A DNA stretch of 64,000 bases from Agrobacterium tumefaciens (GTDB lineage: Bacteria; Pseudomonadota; Alphaproteobacteria; Rhizobiales; Rhizobiaceae). Positions 7,833 to 16,321 of this stretch are shown here, piece by piece. The DNA lies in contig NZ_CP072309.1 of assembly GCF_017726655.1 (NCBI RefSeq), forward strand, positions 1,298,501 to 1,362,500. Direction: 5' to 3'. The notes under the pieces are model-generated. The model had not been told where the DNA came from. It made no database searches and saw only the letters and a list, made by a program, of their open reading frames with translations. The translations under genes and the position numbers were made by a program. Position 1 is the stretch's first letter; the number at the start of each line of letters is the position of its first letter.

Positions 7833-10800
7833 AGAAATTCAACCTTTCCGACTGGGCGCTCGAACACCGTTCGCTTGTCTGGTATTTCATGCTGGTCTTC
7901 GTTCTCGCCGGCGTTTTCTCCTACCTCAATCTAGGCCGCGAGGAAGATCCAAACTTCACCATCAAAACCATGGTGATCAGCGCGCAATGGCCCGGCGCTT
8001 CCGCGGAGGAGGTGGCCAAGCAGGTCACCGACAGAATCGAGAAGAAGCTCGAGGAACTCGACAATCTCGACTATGTGCGCAGCCAGACGATGGCCGGACG
8101 CACGACGATCTTTGTGGAGTTGGTGCCAGAAACCAAGGCGCGGAATGTCGAGCCGACCTGGGTGCGTGTCCGCAATATGATCGGCGACATCAAGGGTGAA
8201 TTTCCCTCTGGCGTGGTCGGCCCGTTTTTCAACGACCGGTTCGGCGATGTCTATGGCAATATCTATGCCTTCACCAGCGACGGTCTCGGCCAGCGCCAAT
8301 TGCGTGATCTGGTAGAGGATGCCCGTGCCAAGGTGCTGACGGTCGACAATATCGGTAAGGTCGATGTCATTGGCGCGCAGGACGAGGCGATTTATCTGGA
8401 ATTTTCCACGCGGCAGATCGCGGCGCTCGGCATCGACCAGCAGTCGATCATCAACACGCTGCAATCCCAGAACGCGGTCACGCAATCCGGCTTCGTCAAT
8501 GCAGGGCCTGAGCGTGTGGCGTTGCGGGTGAGCGGGCAATTCACCTCCGAGGAAAGCCTTCGCTCCATCAATCTGCGGGTCAACAACCGCTTCTTCCCGC
8601 TGACGGAAGTGGCGACGATCCGGCGTGGTTATGTCGACCCGCCATCCTCGCTGTTCCGCTTCAACGGCCAGCCGGCAATCGGCCTTGCTATCGGCATGAA
8701 GACCGGCGCGAACCTTCTCCATTTCGGGGAAGCGCTGGATGCGCAGATGAAGCGCGTCGTTTCGGATTTGCCTGTTGGTGTCGACGTGCACCGCGTGTCC
8801 GATCAGCCGGCCGTGGTCGATGAAGCGGTCTCCGGCTTCACCTCGGCGCTCTTTGAAGCCATCGCCATCGTCCTCGTCATCAGCTTTATCAGCCTTGGCC
8901 TCAGGGCCGGCATGGTGGTTGCCGTCTCCATTCCACTCGTGCTGGCCATTACCTTTGTCTACATGGAATACACGGGCATTTCGCTGCAACGTATTTCGCT
9001 TGGTGCACTCATCATCGCGCTTGGTCTGCTTGTTGATGACGCGATGATCGCCGTCGAGATGATGGTGGCGCGGCTGGAGGTCGGAGACGATCTCAGGAAA
9101 GCCGCAACCTACGTTTACACGTCGACCGCTTTTCCGATGCTGACGGGAACGCTGGTCACTGTCGCGGGCTTTATTCCCGTCGGCCTCAACAATAGCGCCG
9201 CGGGTGAATTCACCTTCACGCTGTTCGTGGTGATTGCCGTTTCGCTCATCGTGTCGTGGATCGTCGCGGTTCTCTTCACGCCGCTTCTCGGCGTGACAAT
9301 CCTTCCGAAGACAATGAAATCCCACCATGAAAAGAAAGGTCGCTTCGCTTCTGCTTTTTCATGGCTTCTTGGTAGGGCGCTGCGCTGGCGCTGGGTCACG
9401 ATCATCATGACCATCGCACTGTTTGGTCTTTCCATCGCGGGCATGAGTTTGGTCCAGCAACAGTTTTTCCCCTCATCCGACCGCGTCGAACTGATCGTCG
9501 ACTGGAACCTGCCGCAGAACAGTTCGATTGCGGAAACCAACCGCCAGATGGCGAAGTTCGAGCAGGACATGCTCGCCAACAACCCTGATGTCGACCATTG
9601 GACAACCTATGTCGGCGAAGGCGCCCCGCGCTTTATCTTGTCCTTCGACGTTCAGACCCCTGACGTGACCTTCGGTCAGACGGTGATCGTTACCAAGGGG
9701 TTGGATGTGCGCGACAAGGTCCGCGCGGACCTGCAGGAGTATCTCAACCGGACATTTGCCGGTACGGATGCCTTCGTGAAATTGCTTGATATCGGGCCCC
9801 CGTCGGGAAACCGGTTCAATATCGGCTGAGCGGTCCTGATATTCAGAAGGTCCGCGAACTTGGCCAGCAATTGTCCGGCATCGTCGGAGACCACCAGTTG
9901 CTTTCCAATCTCGTGATGGATTGGAACGAGCCGACGCGTGTGGTGAAGGTTGATGTCATCCAGGACAAAGCCCGCCAGCTCGGTGTTTCCTCGGAAGATA
10001 TCGCCAATGCCATGAACAGCATTGTCGAGGGCTCCACCGTCACCCAGGTCAGGGATGACATCTATCTCGTGAACGTCGTGGCGCGCGCGCAGCTGGCGGA
10101 GCGCGGTTCGATCGAGACGTTGCAGAACCTGCAGCTGCCGGCGACCAATGGAAAGGCAGTACCACTCTCCGCAATTGCAAACTTCCGCTATGAGCTGGAG
10201 CAGCCGACCATCTGGCGTCGCGACAGGATTCCGACCGTTACCGTCAAGGCAGCCATTATTGGCCCGACACAACCCGCCACGATCGTGGAACAGTTGAAGC
10301 CAAAGCTCGAGGCGTTCGAAAAGACACTTCCCGTCGGTTACAAGCTCGAAATCGGCGGCTCGGTGGAGTCCAGCGCGGATTCGCAGGCTCCGATCGTTGC
10401 CGTGGTGCCTTTGATGCTGTTTGCGATGGCGACAATCCTGATGGTTCAGCTTCAGAGCTTCAGCCGCCTGTTCCTCGTCTTCGCCGTCGCGCCCACGGCA
10501 TTGATCGGCGTTGTGGTGGCGTTGCTCGTCTCCAATGCGCCGATGGGCTTCGTTGCCATTCTCGGGGTCTTGGCGTTGATCGGCATCCTCATTCGCAACT
10601 CGGTCATTCTAGTGGTGCAGATCGAGCATTTGAGGAGCGAGGGCGTCTCGGCATGGCATGCCGTCATCGAAGCGACCGAGCACCGCATGCGGCCAATCAT
10701 GTTGACGGCGGCAGCGGCAACGCTTGCGCTCATTCCCATATCGCGGGAAATCTTCTGGGGGCCGATGGCCTATGCGATGATGGGCGGGATTGTGGTGGGC

Positions 10801-10899
10801 ACGGCGCTGACGCTGCTCTTCCTTCCGGCGCTCTATGTCGCGTGGTTCCGGATCCCGCGTGAAGATGACAAACCGGAGGCATCTAAAGTCACGGCATAA
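7829..10899 (+). pseudogene. RND efflux pump with a frameshift
   Basis: Two consecutive frames together encode one AcrB/MdtB-like RND transporter. Frame one (from a GTG at 7829) carries the first transmembrane helix, the first porter domain and helices 2-6, including a GLLVDDAMIAVEMM segment in TM4. It ends after GPPSG with a spurious tail at 9829. The next frame resumes at once with KPVQYRLSGPD and runs to 10899 through the second porter domain and TM 8-12. Adding one base at the GGGAAA run (9805-9810) restores a protein of about 1023 residues, the normal length. No outer-membrane channel gene is present. Real loss of function and sequencing error cannot be separated from the sequence alone. 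Confidence 0.85.
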
Positions 10900-10991
10900 T
10901 TTCGCCTCTGGTTTGGGGGCGGTGATGCACCGGCGCTCGCCCCAACAAAAATATCAACCCTCGTTGTTCCGGCAGGCCGGATAATGATAGG

Positions 10992-11027
10992 AAGGTCGGC
11001 TTAGCAGCGAGAGCGGCAGCCGACCTT
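10992..11027 (+). terminator. hairpin after the efflux operon
   Basis: AAGGTCGGCT at 10992-11001 pairs perfectly with AGCCGACCTT at 11018-11027 around a 16-nt GC-rich loop. A short TTTCCCGTTT follows, so it is at best a weak intrinsic terminator. It separates the pump gene from the GntR regulator gene. Confidence 0.45.
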
Positions 11028-11091
11028 TCCCGTTTGGACCGTCTCGCTGGCGTAATGGTGCGGACATATCGAGAATGTGGAGGATGTTTAT

Positions 11092-11808
11092 ATGGGCGGA
11101 TTGACGGATTGGCTTGCAGACGCGCAGCCGATCAACCGCAAGAACGCCGCAGAAGCGGTCTTCGAAGATATCCGTTCCGCCATCACGTCTGGCCAGCTTG
11201 GGGTCGGCACGCGCCTGCCCTCGGAAGCCCATCTCGCAACGCGCTATGGCGTCAGCCGTCCGATCATCCGTGAGGCATTGCGATCTCTCCAGACGCTGGG
11301 CCTGACGCAAACGCGCACCGGCAGCGGCACCTACGTCATGACGCTGGCGCCACCCTCGGAATTGAATTACGGCGCTTATTCCGCGCGCGATCTCATTGAA
11401 GCGCGCCCGTTCATCGAAGTCCCGGCGGCAGGTTGGGCGGCCTTGAGGCGCACGGATGCGCAATTGCAGGTCTTGCTCGATCTCTGTAGCCGCATGGAAA
11501 CCGAGGAGAGGCCGCATCCCTGGGTGCTGCTGGACGGCCAGTTTCACTGTGCCATCGCGGAAGCCTCTGCCAACCGTCTCTTTGCGAAGGTGGTGTCGGA
11601 TGCCCGCGAAGCCGTCGCCCAACAATCGGGAATGGTGAACCTGATGGCCGGTCGCCGCGTCGCTTCGAATTTCGAGCACCGCCGGATTGTCGAGGCAATC
11701 CGGCGGGGTTCAGCGCCCGAGGCGCGGGAGGCAATGGAACTCCACCTTGGTCAGGTGAAGCAGGTTGTGACCACCATCATTGGCGAAGATCGGCTTCGCC
11801 AGCCGTGA
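11092..11808 (+). CDS. GntR/FadR-type (FCD) regulator of the asparagine/aspartate genes
   Basis: The 238-residue protein has an N-terminal winged helix (AEAVFEDIRSAITSGQLGVG, LPSEAHLATRYGVSRPIIREAL) and a C-terminal FCD ligand domain (VLLDGQFHCAIAEASANRLF, SNFEHRRIVEAI). The ATG at 11092 was chosen because GGAGG lies 8 bp upstream. A GTG at 11077 is a longer alternative. Its 3' end overlaps the 3' end of the aspartase gene by 32 bp, tail-to-tail. The nearby 25-bp operators suggest it controls the divergent aspA and ansPA units. A regulator called AnsR is described with ansP/ansA/ansB in Rhizobium etli, but whether this is its orthologue was not tested. Confidence 0.88.
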   Translation: MGGLTDWLADAQPINRKNAAEAVFEDIRSAITSGQLGVGTRLPSEAHLATRYGVSRPIIREALRSLQTLGLTQTRTGSGTYVMTLAPPSELNYGAYSARDLIEARPFIEVPAAGWAALRRTDAQLQVLLDLCSRMETEERPHPWVLLDGQFHCAIAEASANRLFAKVVSDAREAVAQQSGMVNLMAGRRVASNFEHRRIVEAIRRGSAPEAREAMELHLGQVKQVVTTIIGEDRLRQP

Positions 11809-13207
11809 CCAGCGTTGGCAGGTTGGCAAGGTGTCGCGGGCTCAGCGCCTGCTGCAACTGCGCCTCCGTGAGATAGCCACGCTCCAGAACCACCTGCGGC
11901 ACGGTGCGACCACTCGCAAGGGCCTCCTTGGCGACATCGGTTGCCGCATAATAACCGATCAGCGGGTTGAGCGCCGTGGCGAGACCGATCGATTCCTCCA
12001 CGCGCTGCGCCATGATTGCCGGATTGGCGACAATGCCGTCTACGCATTTTTCTGCCAGCGTACGGCAGGCGGCGCTGAGTTGGCTGATGCTCTGGGATAG
12101 CGCGCGCACCATGATGGGTTCAAAAGCATTCAGTTGCAGCTGTCCCGCTTCCGCCGCCATCGTGATGGTGATGTCGTTGCCGATGACGGCATAGGCCACC
12201 TGGTTCACCACTTCGGGAATGACCGGATTGATCTTGCCCGGCATGATGCTGGAGCCCGCCTGAACGGAGGGAAGGGTGATTTCGCCAATCCCGGCGCGCG
12301 GGCCTGACGAAAGCAGGCGAAGGTCGTTGCAGGTTTTGGAGAGCTTGACCGCGACGCGTTTCAGCACGCCGGAAAGGTGCACGAAGGCGCCGGGGTCCTG
12401 GGTGGCTTCGATGAGGTCGGCAGCCGTCACCAGCGGCCGCCCGGTCAGTTCCGCCAGATGGCGGCAGGCAAGCTCGGCATAACCGCGCGGTGCGTTGAGC
12501 CCGGTACCGATGGCCGTGGCGCCAAGATTGATCTCGTGTAGAAGGGCTGCCGATTCGATGAGGCGTGCCTGATCCTCTCCCAGCATCACAACGAAGGTCC
12601 GGAATTCCTGACCGAGCGTCATCGGCACCGCGTCCTGCAATTGGGTGCGGCCGATCTTGATGAAGCCGGCAAATTCCTGCGCCTTGCGGTCGAACGCCTC
12701 CTTCAGCACGCCCATCGAGGCGGCGAGGTCGTCGATTGACTCGATCAGGCCGACATTGACGGCTGTCGGATAGGCATCGTTGGTGGACTGACTGAGATTG
12801 ACGTGATCGTTTGGATGCAGATGAGTATAATCGCCCTTCTCGTGCCCAAGCAGTTCGAGTGCGCGGTTGGCGATGACCTCATTGGCGTTCATGTTGGTGG
12901 AGGTGCCGGCGCCGCCCTGGATTTCATCCACAACGAATTGCTCGTGAAGAGCGCCCGCGCGAATTTCGCGGCAGGCTTCGGCGATCGCTTCCATGCGCTC
13001 CTTGTCCAGCAGGCCTAGTTCGTGATTTGCGCGTGCGGCCGCCTCCTTCACATAGGCCAATCCCCTGACGAGATAAGGATTGTGGCCAATGGTTACCCCG
13101 GTGATCTTGAAGTTTTCCACGGCACGCGCCGTGTGCACGCCCCAATAGACTTCTGCAGGAATTTCTTTCGGCCCGAGCAAATCATGCTCCTTGCGCGTCA
13201 CGCTCAC
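11777..13207 (-). CDS. aspA: aspartate ammonia-lyase
   Basis: Aspartase converts L-aspartate to fumarate and ammonium, completing asparagine breakdown begun by the neighbouring asparaginase. It belongs to the fumarase/aspartase superfamily: N-terminal HDLLGPKEIP, TSTNMNANEVIANRALE, and the GSSIMPGKINPV signature near residue 320. The GTG at 13207 is preferred because GGAGG stands 5 bp upstream and the resulting 476 residues match the usual 478. An ATG at 13231 would add 8 residues. It is divergent from ansP, and its 3' end overlaps the GntR gene. Confidence 0.93.
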   Translation of the reverse strand: MSVTRKEHDLLGPKEIPAEVYWGVHTARAVENFKITGVTIGHNPYLVRGLAYVKEAAARANHELGLLDKERMEAIAEACREIRAGALHEQFVVDEIQGGAGTSTNMNANEVIANRALELLGHEKGDYTHLHPNDHVNLSQSTNDAYPTAVNVGLIESIDDLAASMGVLKEAFDRKAQEFAGFIKIGRTQLQDAVPMTLGQEFRTFVVMLGEDQARLIESAALLHEINLGATAIGTGLNAPRGYAELACRHLAELTGRPLVTAADLIEATQDPGAFVHLSGVLKRVAVKLSKTCNDLRLLSSGPRAGIGEITLPSVQAGSSIMPGKINPVIPEVVNQVAYAVIGNDITITMAAEAGQLQLNAFEPIMVRALSQSISQLSAACRTLAEKCVDGIVANPAIMAQRVEESIGLATALNPLIGYYAATDVAKEALASGRTVPQVVLERGYLTEAQLQQALSPRHLANLPTLVTAGEADLRQ

Positions 13208-13236
13208 AATGTCCTCCACTGGCTTAAGCATTGCAA

Positions 13237-13261
13237 AATCTGTAAAGCTGTCATACAGATT
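13237..13261. promoter_or_regulatory. operator copy 1, aspA side
   Basis: AATCTGT-N11-ACAGATT is a perfect inverted repeat. Read on the minus strand, this 25-mer matches the one at 13347-13371 at 20 of 25 positions. It lies just upstream of the aspA start, so bound protein would block aspA transcription or initiation. The neighbouring GntR/FCD protein is the likely ligand. Confidence 0.65.
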
Positions 13262-13346
13262 AATCCACCATATTCCCAGGGAGGGGGAAGGTCAACATCG
13301 TCCGTCGCTCTTGACGAAAGCCATGACATGCAATTATGAGGTCAAA

Positions 13347-13371
13347 AATCTGTCATGCAGCTTTACTGATT
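13347..13371. promoter_or_regulatory. operator copy 2, ansP side
   Basis: AATCTGT-N11-CTGATT-like repeat, imperfect within itself but nearly the reverse complement of the site at 13237-13261. Both share CAGCTTTAC in the centre. The two centres are 110 bp apart, close to a whole number of helical turns, which would suit looping between two dimers. About 105 bp separate it from the ansP start codon. Confidence 0.6.
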
Positions 13372-13475
13372 GCACGCATTCGCTGGCCGCATTTCCAGCA
13401 TTGGGGACGACGCCAGTTCCACTTTGATTTCCGGCTTATTGCCGATTACAAGCATTTTATCGGGAGGATAAATCC

Positions 13476-14933
13476 ATGCATTCTGGAAAAACGGCGCCCG
13501 CCGAACGTGAGGTCTTCGTTGAAGAGGACCTCGGTTACCATAAAGCCCTGAAGCCGCGCCAGATTCAGATGATCGCCATCGGCGGCGCCATCGGAACGGG
13601 CCTTTTTCTGGGCGCGGGTGGACGTCTCGCACAGGCCGGTCCGGCGCTGGTTTTCGTTTATGCGCTCTGCGGCTTCTTCGCGTTTCTGGTGCTGCGTGCG
13701 CTTGGCGAGCTTATCATGCACCGCCCGAGCTCCGGTTCCTTTGTTTCATATGCACGCGAGTTCTACGGCGAGAAGATGGCCTTTGCGGCCGGCTGGATGT
13801 ATTGGCTGAACTGGGCGATGACCTCGGTGGCCGATGTCACCGCCGTCGCGCTCTACATGAATTTCTTCAAGCAATACGTACCGTGGCTTGCGGGCATCGA
13901 TCAGTGGGTATTCGCGATGACGGCGCTGGTCGTCGTGCTGGCGATGAACATGCTGTCGGTGAAGGTCTTCGGGGAACTGGAGTTCTGGTTTAGCCTGATC
14001 AAGGTGCTGGCGCTGGCGATCTTCCTCGTCGTCGGCGTTTATTTCGTCATTTTTGGCACGCCTATCGAAGGCCACGTTACCGGCTTCAGCCTCATTACTG
14101 ACAATGGCGGCTTCTTCCCGAACGGTATTCTTCCTGCCTTCGTCATCATCCAGGGTGTGGTCTTTGCTTATGCCTCGATCGAGTTGATCGGCACGGCAGC
14201 AGGCGAAACCGAGGACCCGCGCAAGGTCATGCCGCGCGCCATCCGCGCCGTCGTCCTGCGTCTCGTCGTGTTTTATGTCGGCTCGGTGCTGTTGTTCACG
14301 CTGCTCCTGCCCTACACGGCCTACAAGGCTGGCGAGAGTCCGTTCGTGACCTTCTTCGGCTCCATCGGCGTGCAGGGTGCCGATGTCATCATGAACCTCG
14401 TTGTTCTGACTGCGGTTCTCTCCTCGCTCAATGCCGGGCTCTATTCCACCGGTCGCATCCTCCACTCCATGGCGGTTTCCGGCTCGGCCCCGGCAGCGCT
14501 GGCGAAGATGAACAAGAATGGCGTGCCTTATGGTGGCATCGCGGTCACGGCCGTCGTTACCGTATTCGGCGTCGCGCTCAACGCCGTTGTTCCCTCTGCC
14601 GCGTTTGAAATCGCACTCAACCTGTCAGCGCTCGGCATTATCTGCGCCTGGGCGGTCATCGTGCTTTGCCAGCTGAAGCTCTGGCAACTGTCGCAGCGTG
14701 GCGAGCTTGCGCGTCCGGATTTCCGCATGTTCGGCGCGCCCTATACCGGCATCCTCACGCTCATCTTCCTTTTTGGTGTCCTTGTGCTGATGGCGTTTGA
14801 TTATCCTGTCGGCTCTTGGACCATCGCCTCGCTGATTGTCATCATTCCTGCACTGGTGATCGGCTGGTACCTCCTGCGGGATCGCATCCACCGTCTTGCA
14901 GGCGAACAGGCAGGCACAGGAGCGTCGCATTGA
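13476..14933 (+). CDS. ansP: L-asparagine permease (APC/AAT family)
   Basis: The 485-residue protein has about 12 membrane segments and the amino acid transporter signature at residues 29-60 ([24 protein letters not shown] split across TM1). [20 protein letters not shown] and [11 protein letters not shown] also mark the AAT family. It would import asparagine with protons across the inner membrane. Its stop overlaps the asparaginase ATG (TGATG), and that pairing is the reason for naming asparagine as substrate. The ATG follows GGGAGGA. Confidence 0.87.
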   Translation: MHSGKTAPAEREVFVEEDLGYHKALKPRQIQMIAIGGAIGTGLFLGAGGRLAQAGPALVFVYALCGFFAFLVLRALGELIMHRPSSGSFVSYAREFYGEKMAFAAGWMYWLNWAMTSVADVTAVALYMNFFKQYVPWLAGIDQWVFAMTALVVVLAMNMLSVKVFGELEFWFSLIKVLALAIFLVVGVYFVIFGTPIEGHVTGFSLITDNGGFFPNGILPAFVIIQGVVFAYASIELIGTAAGETEDPRKVMPRAIRAVVLRLVVFYVGSVLLFTLLLPYTAYKAGESPFVTFFGSIGVQGADVIMNLVVLTAVLSSLNAGLYSTGRILHSMAVSGSAPAALAKMNKNGVPYGGIAVTAVVTVFGVALNAVVPSAAFEIALNLSALGIICAWAVIVLCQLKLWQLSQRGELARPDFRMFGAPYTGILTLIFLFGVLVLMAFDYPVGSWTIASLIVIIPALVIGWYLLRDRIHRLAGEQAGTGASH

Positions 14934-15868
14934 TGGGGCAGGGATCAATTCCACTGGTGGCGGTGATCGCCACCGGTGGTACCATTGCGAGCAGGCGAGG
15001 CGCCGATGGCGCCAGCACGCCCAGCCTCTCCGGTGACGATCTGCTGGCGCTTGTGCCGCAGGTCAACGCCCGGCTGAAGCCGATCGATCTGATGGCAAAG
15101 GATTCCTCCAGCCTGACACTGACCGACATGCAGTGCATCAGCGATGCGGTCGGTGCCGAACTTGACGATCCCGCCGTGGCGGGTGTCGTCGTTCTGCATG
15201 GAACCGATGCCATGGAGGAAACGTCCCTGCTTGTGCATCTGCAACATGTCCTCACCAAGCCTGTCGTCTTCACCGGCGCGCAGTTTACCGCAGACCATGA
15301 TGAGGCCGACGGACCGGCGAACCTCGGCCGCGCCATAGAGATGGCGCTCGATGAACAGAACGCCACGAAGGGTGTGCTTCTTTCTTTTGGTGGTCGCTCG
15401 TTGCCGGCGTGGGGACTTTATAAGTTGAGCGCTGACGCTGCGGACGCCTTCCGCTCCGCCCGGCCGCTGGTTACCGATGGGGCGCTCCATCTTACCGCCT
15501 CCGTTGCCAGCCAACGCGTCCATATTGTCGCCATCCATCCCGGCTGTGACGCCACCCACATCGATGCGAGCCTACAGGCCGGCGCAAAGGGCATCGTTCT
15601 CGCCGCCCTCGGTTCCGGCAACGCCAATCCGCTTATTGCTGAAGCGGTGAAGCGCTGCGCAGATCGCGGTGTTCCGGTCGTGGTTTCCAGCCGTGTCCCT
15701 GAAGGCCTGCTGGTCGCGAGTTATGGCGGCGGCGGCGGCGGCCACGATCTCGTCGCGGCGGGTGCCGTGCATTCGTCCACGCTTCGGCCGGGACAGGCCC
15801 GTATTCTGCTCGCGGCGTTGATGGCAAGCGAAAGTGCGCCAGAGGACATTGTTTCCGCTTTCGCGTGA
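14933..15868 (+). CDS. ansA: L-asparaginase
   Basis: Asparaginase hydrolyses asparagine to aspartate and ammonium. The 311-residue product has both class-1 asparaginase signatures: ATGGTIAS at about residues 12-19 with the nucleophile Thr, and VVLHGTDAMEETS near residue 85 with the second catalytic Thr-Asp pair. No signal peptide is evident, so it acts in the cytoplasm. An upstream in-frame extension is possible, but the ATG coupled to the ansP stop fits the family N-terminus. This is the canonical enzyme type, not the atypical asparaginase described from R. etli. Confidence 0.92.
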   Translation: MGQGSIPLVAVIATGGTIASRRGADGASTPSLSGDDLLALVPQVNARLKPIDLMAKDSSSLTLTDMQCISDAVGAELDDPAVAGVVVLHGTDAMEETSLLVHLQHVLTKPVVFTGAQFTADHDEADGPANLGRAIEMALDEQNATKGVLLSFGGRSLPAWGLYKLSADAADAFRSARPLVTDGALHLTASVASQRVHIVAIHPGCDATHIDASLQAGAKGIVLAALGSGNANPLIAEAVKRCADRGVPVVVSSRVPEGLLVASYGGGGGGHDLVAAGAVHSSTLRPGQARILLAALMASESAPEDIVSAFA

Positions 15869-15919
15869 CCGCTCTTTCGTAAAGACGTGGCCCGTTGCTC
15901 GCTCCGGCCGGCTTCGAAA

Positions 15920-15947
15920 ATTCCTATAGGATTCCTATTTTATTCCC
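15920..15947 (+). promoter_or_regulatory. 11-bp direct repeats, candidate KdpE site
   Basis: ATTCCTAT occurs at 15920-15927 and 15931-15938, and ATTCCC at 15942-15947. The exact spacing of 11 bp is typical of OmpR-family regulators binding as a head-to-tail dimer on one face of DNA. It stands upstream of the kdp leader, and KdpE, an OmpR-family regulator, is encoded at the end of the same gene cluster. Confidence 0.5.
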
Positions 15948-15960
15948 TTTGCGGCCGTCT

Positions 15961-16064
15961 CGAACCTTTATGCGGTTCGGGTGCATCTTCTGTGCGGGAA
16001 GGGATGGTGTTCCCTTTCCAGCCAGAAAGATTGAAAAGCGACGTCCCACATGACGGCGCTTTTC
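15961..16064 (+). ncRNA. hairpin-rich kdp leader (candidate attenuator or RNA element)
   Basis: Three stems follow each other. CGAACC/GGTTCG is at 15961-15979. GGAAGGGA pairs with TCCCTTTCC at 15997-16019. GAAAAGCG-A-CGTC pairs with GACG-G-CGCTTTTC at 16033-16064. The last looks like a terminator stem with a weak pyrimidine tail and stands about 40 nt before the first small ORF. No riboswitch family known to me matches. The stems are seen directly; an RNA-based regulatory role is inference. Confidence 0.4.
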
Positions 16065-16102
16065 TTCCTGTCCGGCTCCTCGAATAAAAAGGAGTCCCAT
16101 CG

Positions 16103-16186
16103 ATGATGGATCTTGTTCTTGTCGGCGCAGCCACGGTGTTTTTCGCCATCTGCTTTGCCTATACGCGCGCCTGTGACCGGCTTTAG
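16103..16186 (+). CDS. 27-residue membrane peptide upstream of kdpF
   Basis: A short ORF with AGGAG upstream encodes one hydrophobic segment (LVLVGAATVFFAICFAY) followed by a short polar end TRACDRL. It ends 12 bp before the kdpF start and shares its direction. It is not KdpF itself, since a typical KdpF follows. Position and topology suggest a second single-span peptide associated with the KdpFABC complex, or a leader peptide. The start could be either of two adjacent ATGs. Confidence 0.6.
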   Translation: MMDLVLVGAATVFFAICFAYTRACDRL

Positions 16187-16198
16187 ACGGAGGCTGCG

Positions 16199-16288
16199 AT
16201 GACCCTCGATTATATCCTGAGCGGCGCCGTCACGGTCTTTATCGCCGCCTATCTCACCTACGCTCTCATTCGCCCCGAGCGCTTCTGA
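16199..16288 (+). CDS. kdpF: KdpF, small stabilising subunit of the K+ ATPase
   Basis: The 29-residue peptide has one transmembrane span (YILSGAVTVFIAAYLTYALI) and the typical C-terminus RPERF. In E. coli KdpF binds KdpA and stabilises the complex. GGAGG precedes the ATG by 6 bp. kdpA begins 33 bp downstream. Confidence 0.88.
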   Translation: MTLDYILSGAVTVFIAAYLTYALIRPERF

Positions 16289-16321
16289 TCGGGAAGCGGC
16301 GGCTATTGAAAGTTAAATACC

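Noticed and set aside
7931..9328. 465-codon minus-strand frame opposite the RND pump
   Set aside because: It is extremely rich in His, Asp and Arg with no domain signature and is fully inside the pump gene, so it is a shadow.
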